From positions 1 to 56,293 of the forward strand of contig NZ_JAMZNK010000036.1 of NCBI RefSeq assembly GCF_027980145.1: a stretch of DNA of 56,293 nt, written 5' to 3'. The notes beneath the pieces were generated by a model that made no database searches, was not told the DNA's origin, and saw only the letters and a program-made list of their open reading frames with translations. This document shows positions 51,999 to 56,293 of this stretch, piece by piece (position 1 is the first letter of the stretch; each line of letters begins with the position of its first letter). A program made the translations under genes and the position numbers. Source of the DNA: Flavobacterium azizsancarii (GTDB lineage: Bacteria; Bacteroidota; Bacteroidia; Flavobacteriales; Flavobacteriaceae).

Positions 51999-52480
51999 AA
52001 TCTCTTGTTTATCATTTAAATTATTACCTTCAAATTATCTCTAAAAAAACCTCAAAAAAATAAAGCAAATGTATCTGTATTTAAACTTTTACACGGGTAA
52101 GTTTAAGTAAAAGATCAAATCGTCTTTGCATTATTAGTGCTGATAAATTAAGCACTTGTAAAGTAAAAGGCAACAATTTATCCTTTATCTCAAAAAAAAA
52201 CCTTCAATATCTAACGACTTTGGAGGTTTTTTATTTTTGGTTATCATTAAAAATGCATTAACACATCATTTTTTATACAATTCGATGAAACATTAGTTGA
52301 AATAGGTGTACGAAATTGTTCTTATTTCAATTTCAAAAAAGTTGTAAATTGTAGTAAAAATATTTCTTATATTCGCTCAAAGAAATGTCTGTTTATTAGA
52401 CGTCAACTTAAAAAACGTTGATTTAATCTCATTTTATGGCTTGTATAGACGAGTTGTATTTCATTTTATAATTTCAATCT
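51999..52480. other. Intergenic region with hairpins and a terminator; possible small RNA
   Basis: The 482 bases hold no protein gene. From about 52085 there are several inverted repeats (for example agtgct-gataaatta-agcact near 52137-52157). A terminator follows: stem 52196-52207 with 52220-52231, then a T-run. The terminator lies 200 bases beyond the XRE stop, leaving room for a small RNA. A possible promoter for the next gene is TTG at 52349-52351, 16 bases, TATATTCG at 52368-52375. Confidence 0.4.
52196..52231 (+). terminator. Hairpin terminator downstream of XRE copy 2
   Basis: A 12-base stem (aaaaaccttcaa / ttggaggttttt, one T-G pair) with a 12-base loop is followed by T-rich sequence on the plus strand. 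Confidence 0.65.
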
Positions 52481-53509
52481 ATGAATCCAAGTTTTAAGAA
52501 GGAAACCAAGTGGGGAAATTTTGGTGGTAATATTAATATCTATCAAAATCTGGTCGAATCAGATATTGAAAAACTAATTCAGGAGAAAGAAATACATTCG
52601 TTACAGTTCTATACTTTTGAAAATCCCTCAACAGAAACTTGGGAAACTTTAAATAAATTTTACAAGAAATCCCCTCAAATCGGATTGACGTTATTATGGC
52701 ATGCTATCATTGACTTTGAATTTCTAAGTAAAATTCCAAATGTTAGAAATTTTAGTGTAAAATCATATCTAACAAAAGACTTTAAGCCAATTGAAACCCT
52801 GGAGCTTACTAAACTTCATTTAGGCGAAACAAAATCAATTGCAATTAATATCGATTTCATCAAAAATTTTAAGGATTTAGAAATTCTTAATATAGATGGG
52901 ATGAAAAAGGGAATTGAAAACATTCAGTATTTGACAAAAATTACTTCACTGAATTTAAGGGGGATTAAACTTAAAAATTTAAATTGGATTAGCAGTTTAA
53001 AAGAATTGAAACTCTTGAAGCTAATGTTTGGCAGTTATCAATCATTAGAATCTTTAGCAGAATTAAGGAATTTAGAGTATCTAGGTGTTAGCAGAGTGCG
53101 ACAAATAGACAATTATGATTTTCTGGAAGGACTTAGTAGTTTAAAATTTTTACACTTTGAAGGTTTATCAACTATGCATTCTTTACCAAGTCTTGCAGGA
53201 GTGAAAAATTTAAAAAAATTACAAATTGATAATTTATCAAAGCTGGAAAATATAAAGGAAATTGAAAATCTTGAAAATCTCGAGGAACTGTTATTTATAT
53301 TTCCTGAAAATTTTAAAGCATTGGATCGAAATTTATTATTAGACCAACTATTTGATATCGCATTAAAATTACCCAACTTAAAAATGACGAATCTTTTGTT
53401 TTGGAAAGAACATAAAAAATATAACGTTTTACTTGAAAAAGGCGTCAAAGCTTATGAACATTCAAAAAGTAACTATCAGCAAAATACTCAGGGCGGCTGG
53501 GTGTTATAA
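52481..53509 (+). CDS. Leucine-rich-repeat protein, cytoplasmic
   Basis: This 342-residue protein has no signal peptide. From about residue 110 to 290 it shows leucine-rich repeats of roughly 22 residues (LEILNIDGMKKGIENIQYL, LTKITSLNLRGIKLKNLNWI, LKELKLLKLMFGSYQSLESL, LRNLEYLGVSRVRQIDNYDF). Such repeats usually make a curved protein-binding surface. The N-terminal 100 residues have no clear domain. Function is unknown; stand-alone LRR proteins of this kind can be immunity or binding proteins. It lies alone, after the AraC/XRE modules. Confidence 0.75.
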   Translation: MNPSFKKETKWGNFGGNINIYQNLVESDIEKLIQEKEIHSLQFYTFENPSTETWETLNKFYKKSPQIGLTLLWHAIIDFEFLSKIPNVRNFSVKSYLTKDFKPIETLELTKLHLGETKSIAINIDFIKNFKDLEILNIDGMKKGIENIQYLTKITSLNLRGIKLKNLNWISSLKELKLLKLMFGSYQSLESLAELRNLEYLGVSRVRQIDNYDFLEGLSSLKFLHFEGLSTMHSLPSLAGVKNLKKLQIDNLSKLENIKEIENLENLEELLFIFPENFKALDRNLLLDQLFDIALKLPNLKMTNLLFWKEHKKYNVLLEKGVKAYEHSKSNYQQNTQGGWVL

Positions 53510-53579
53510 AAAAACAATCCAAAAGCATGTTTAATTAGATCGAATCTCTAATTATTTTTTTCGTATTTTTAGGTTAAAC

Positions 53580-53610
53580 AACCAAACAAGTAAGATTTAC
53601 TTGTCTGGTT
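53580..53610. other. Long imperfect hairpin after the LRR gene
   Basis: A 14-base stem (aaccaaacaagtaa / ttacttgtctggtt) with one mismatch and a 3-base loop lies 70 bases past the LRR stop. No T-run follows, so it is not a typical terminator. It could be a scar, a small mobile repeat end or an mRNA-stabilising structure. Confidence 0.4.
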
Positions 53611-53612
53611 AA

Positions 53613-53828
53613 TCACTTAGGATAACAGATACTTTGGATTTCTGGACGCATGTAACACGCAGGAATGCATTAGAAATAAATCTAGACGGTTATCAGTATG
53701 CTTTTAGAACCAGAATGATTCATTCATTTTCAAGAATAATGATCAAAAAAAAACATCCTGCCTGGAATAAAGAAATTTGGGGCGAACCGATTAATTTTGC
53801 TGATATGGTGGCGACGAGCATCGGCTGA
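53613..53828 (+). pseudogene. Remnant of an MpaB/DUF2236-type oxygenase
   Basis: The frame reads DFWTHVTRRNALEINLDGYQ, then RTRMIHSFSRIMIKK, then WNKEIWGEPINFADMVATSI before a stop. The order R-x-IH-x6 then WGxPINxxDM is typical of MpaB/DUF2236 haem oxygenases. Both ends of that protein, normally several hundred residues long, are missing and there is no good start codon (TTG at 53634 only). I read it as a decayed internal piece. Confidence 0.45.
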
Positions 53829-54462
53829 CGCTGTCAATACTACTAATTTAGTGGCTTATTCCTGATTTGAAAAAACTATATTTCCCGAATCTACCATATT
53901 GGTCAATCGCAGCGAATTGCCTGAGAATACGGATTTAACTGAAAGCTTAAACTCGTATTATTAACCACCTTGATTGATCTATTCACTGGTAATCCAACAC
54001 CAGATGAAAGCGGCATTGAAACCTGAACTGATTCCCATATGTACATAATCCTGTGCATTTACGCAATTGAAAGAACATAGTCGTAACCAAAGAGAAAGTA
54101 GTTTTATCAATTTGTCTTTTCCGTAAGAATCCAAAATTAGACTACTTACCATTTTTATTTGAAAAACCGGGGTGGACATTAGGGTGGACATTTAAAACGT
54201 TATCCAAAAAAAACAATACCTATAAACAACTAAAAACCAATTACATAAAATCTTAATTAAATTGAAACAAAAATTAAGTTATAACAATTTCATATATCTG
54301 TACTCAGATCTATTATAGAAAACAGGTAGAAATCTATAATTTTCAATAAATAATTTTACTTTCGTAGTTCTTATTTAGCTCTTTCTTAGAAAATTTAGAA
54401 TAAAACTATTTTTAAAAAATACTAATATTATTACCTTTAGCCCTACTTTAACTCTCCTTCAA

Positions 54463-56184
54463 ATGCAAAAATCTTTGGGTCTGTTGCGCTTCTTTTTTGT
54501 TATTTGTCTTCATCTAGTTTTTACATTATCTGTTGAGGCCAATAATGCTGCCGAACCTTTAAATAAAATTATTCGATCTTATCGCAACTGTGATTTAGAC
54601 TGTTTAGAATTAAAATTCACAGATTTTAAACATAAGTACCCTAACGAAAATCCGGAAGTCTTAGAAGTGCTTTACCTCGCCTTGAGCGCTGAGAAACAAT
54701 CTTTGCAAATTGATCATAAAAATAATAAAAGCGAGATTTTATATCGAAAAGCTGTAACACTCGCAAAAAAATTAAAGCGTGAAGACTTAATCATTTGGAC
54801 TGAAACTCACTTTGGTTTTTATTATTACAAATACAATAATCCTATTCAGGCATTGCCCTATTTCCTGGAGACTTTTCAAAAAATAGAAAATGAATCTAAA
54901 GGTGATTTGCTCGAAGCCGAAATTGTACTAAAAAAAAATGCCTATTATTTTGGCTCTATTGAAGATTATAAAGTAGAAGAAATATACCTTAAAGAGGCCT
55001 TAAAATTCTCTACTCCAAATTCTGAAAATTACACGGAGATACTCAATAATTTAGGAATGTCTTATCTAAAACAAAACCAAGCTGATAAGGCAGAGCAATA
55101 CTTTATACAGACCCGCGATCTAGCATTACAGAATAAACAAGAAGTTCGTTATGCCAAAGCTTTAGGAGAATTGTCCAAAATTTATGTACTTCGAAATGAT
55201 TTCTCAATGGCGCAAAGGCTTTTACTGGAAGATATTGCCCTCTCAAAACAAAACAATAGCGATCGAAATACCATGTATGCCCAAATTCAATTGGGTAAAC
55301 TGTATGTATCACAAAAAGATCCTGACAATGCAGATAGTGTACTAAAAGAAGCAAGAAATTACGTGAGAACCAAAGCTCATCTTGCAAGTTTTGAATATGA
55401 AATAACAGAATTATTACTTGCGATTGCCCTACATAAAAAAGACTTAATAAGCGAACTACACTTTCGCAGATCCTTAGACTCTCTGAATAAAGTAGTTGCC
55501 TTAACTGATGGAGACCCTGCTATCGACAGATTGAATTTACAGGCACAAAAGGAGCGAATTAAATCACAATTAGAAATTGAGCAAACCAAATTGGAGAAAG
55601 CCTCACTATTACAATGGACCTGGATTACTATAAGTGTTTTATTACTCATCATATTGATTCTAATTTATGTCGTATACAATCGAAAGTTAAAACTTCAGGG
55701 AATTGCCTTTGAGAAAAATATTTTATCTGCTCAGTTGGCTAAAATTCAATCAGAGAAAAAACTCCATGAAACTCATGCCTCCTTAAGCTCTTATAAAATT
55801 TATTTGTCTGAAAAAAATGACCAGCTAACAAAGTTAGAACGAGAAATAAAGAAACTCAAAAATCTTTCAAAACCAGCTTCTTCACGGGTAAAAGAAAAAA
55901 ACCTGCAAGAACTTTTGGAATCTCATTTAATGACTCAGGAAAATTGGCTGCGTTTTAAAGCTATTTTTATTGAAGAACAGCCTGATTATTACCACTACTT
56001 AATCGAGAAGTTCCCTAATCTGACAGAAGCCAATTTACGAATCATACTATTGCAAAAAATTGGGTTGAAAAATCTGGAAACAGCACAAATACTGGGTATT
56101 ACTCTGGAGGCCGTAAAAAAAGCCAAACAGCGATTGAAAAAACGGTATGAATTAAACTATACTGATGTTTTTAACGAGCAATAA
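54463..56184 (+). CDS. TPR-containing membrane regulator with LuxR-like HTH
   Basis: This 573-residue protein has a signal sequence (about 1-27) and TPR-like repeats (about 95-345, for example ILNNLGMSYLKQNQADKAEQ). One membrane segment (385-405) is followed by a coiled coil (about 405-470). The C-terminal HTH reads LKNLETAQILGITLEAVKKA and then KQRLKKRYEL. The layout matches the protein at 6129-7772, though sequences differ. It should sense something in the periplasm or envelope and bind DNA inside. The stop codon ends exactly where the right IS copy begins, so its own terminator, if any, has been replaced by the IS hairpin. Confidence 0.78.
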   Translation: MQKSLGLLRFFFVICLHLVFTLSVEANNAAEPLNKIIRSYRNCDLDCLELKFTDFKHKYPNENPEVLEVLYLALSAEKQSLQIDHKNNKSEILYRKAVTLAKKLKREDLIIWTETHFGFYYYKYNNPIQALPYFLETFQKIENESKGDLLEAEIVLKKNAYYFGSIEDYKVEEIYLKEALKFSTPNSENYTEILNNLGMSYLKQNQADKAEQYFIQTRDLALQNKQEVRYAKALGELSKIYVLRNDFSMAQRLLLEDIALSKQNNSDRNTMYAQIQLGKLYVSQKDPDNADSVLKEARNYVRTKAHLASFEYEITELLLAIALHKKDLISELHFRRSLDSLNKVVALTDGDPAIDRLNLQAQKERIKSQLEIEQTKLEKASLLQWTWITISVLLLIILILIYVVYNRKLKLQGIAFEKNILSAQLAKIQSEKKLHETHASLSSYKIYLSEKNDQLTKLEREIKKLKNLSKPASSRVKEKNLQELLESHLMTQENWLRFKAIFIEEQPDYYHYLIEKFPNLTEANLRIILLQKIGLKNLETAQILGITLEAVKKAKQRLKKRYELNYTDVFNEQ

Positions 56185-56188
56185 GAGG

Positions 56189-56213
56189 CTGTCCGAAAAG
56201 TAATTTCGGGCAG
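56189..56213 (+). terminator. Terminator hairpin in the IS end
   Basis: The stem ctgtccgaaa / tttcgggcag (one T-G pair) is followed by nine or ten T. It would stop transcripts entering the IS from the regulator gene. The same hairpin is at 80-104 in the left copy. Confidence 0.7.
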
Positions 56214-56270
56214 TTTTTTTTTGTTTTACACATTGATTTTTCTTATATTTAAGTACTAAAATCAATGATT

Positions 56271-56293
56271 ATGCAGCCAGTTTTTAAGCCTCA
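56271..56293 (+). CDS. Transposase, first seven codons only (partial)
   Basis: An ATG and an open frame giving MQPVFKP run off the window end. It is the same start as at 22-1 on the minus strand. A stem-loop ends three bases before the ATG and may limit its translation. Identity as a transposase is inferred from position in the IS. Confidence 0.4.

Larger units (their letters stand above)
53510..54462. other. Region of gene remnants and repeats
   Basis: This 953-base stretch has no intact gene. It contains an oxygenase-like fragment (53613-53828) and a second-frame open stretch (53805-53963) reading WWRRASADAVNTTNLVAYS, then stop, then FEKTIFPESTILVNRSELPE; I cannot assign it. A tandem pair of gggtggacatt lies at 54170-54180 and 54182-54192. 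The last 250 bases are AT-rich and should hold the promoter of the next gene. Confidence 0.4.
56185..56293 (+). mobile_element. End of an insertion sequence (right copy)
   Basis: The 109 bases begin GAGGCTGTCC directly after the TAA of the regulator gene. They are identical to the reverse complement of 1-108. They include a terminator hairpin and, near the ATG at 56271, a second hairpin: cattgatttt (56231-56240) with aaaatcaatg (56258-56267), only three bases before the ATG. The element continues past the window. Confidence 0.75.

Noticed and set aside
53979..54191. 70-codon minus-strand frame starting MSTLMSTPVF
   Set aside because: Considered as an integrase start because of the tandem gggtggacatt; no integrase motif is present and the frame ends quickly.

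Overview
The window looks like chromosomal DNA of a Flavobacterium-type member of the Bacteroidota. It is very AT-rich. Several genes have promoters of the Bacteroidota type (TTG or TTTG, 16-19 bases, TAnnTTTG). Regulators of the TPR/transmembrane/HTH kind, an UpxY antiterminator, oleate hydratase and GH3 glucosidases complete the picture. No tRNA, rRNA, CRISPR array or phage structural gene was seen.

Left part (132-23089): a three-gene minus-strand set (two secreted GH3 beta-glucosidases and a membrane acyltransferase) lies beside a TPR/HTH regulator. It is followed by katG and an aldo/keto reductase. Next comes a patch of decayed genes: two AraC-regulator remnants, an NAD(P)-binding protein remnant and a barrel-enzyme fragment. 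Among these are intact small-metabolism genes: PRC-barrel protein, a 55-residue membrane protein, SDR, SnoaL-like protein, LLM oxidoreductase, AraC regulator and oleate hydratase. A ThuA-domain protein, a membrane histidine kinase and a CpsB-type tyrosine phosphatase close this part.

Middle part (23296-48050): a large exopolysaccharide or capsule locus of the Wzx/Wzy type, almost all on the minus strand. Read in the direction of transcription it holds a nucleotidyltransferase, ManC, Gmd and Fcl (GDP-fucose supply), a small orphan protein, the flippase, pyruvyltransferase, glycosyltransferases, polymerase, acetyltransferase, epimerase, VanZ-like protein, priming sugar-phosphate transferase, export protein, tyrosine autokinase and phosphohexomutase. 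UDP-glucose dehydrogenase, an UpxY antiterminator and a mannose-6-phosphate-isomerase-type cupin are on the plus strand, upstream of and divergent from the main operon. Two copies of a short palindromic-ended repeat sit in intergenic gaps of this locus.

Right part (48166-56184): a duplicated regulatory module, in which a membrane-anchored AraC-type regulator is divergent from a very small XRE-type HTH protein, present twice in tandem. Then come a leucine-rich-repeat protein, a stretch with an oxygenase-like remnant, and a TPR/transmembrane/HTH regulator.

The two window ends (1-108 and 56185-56293) are exact inverted copies of one insertion-sequence end, each with the first codons of a transposase pointing out of the window. 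This may be a real pair of inverted IS copies, or simply the ends of an assembly contig that broke at a repeated IS.
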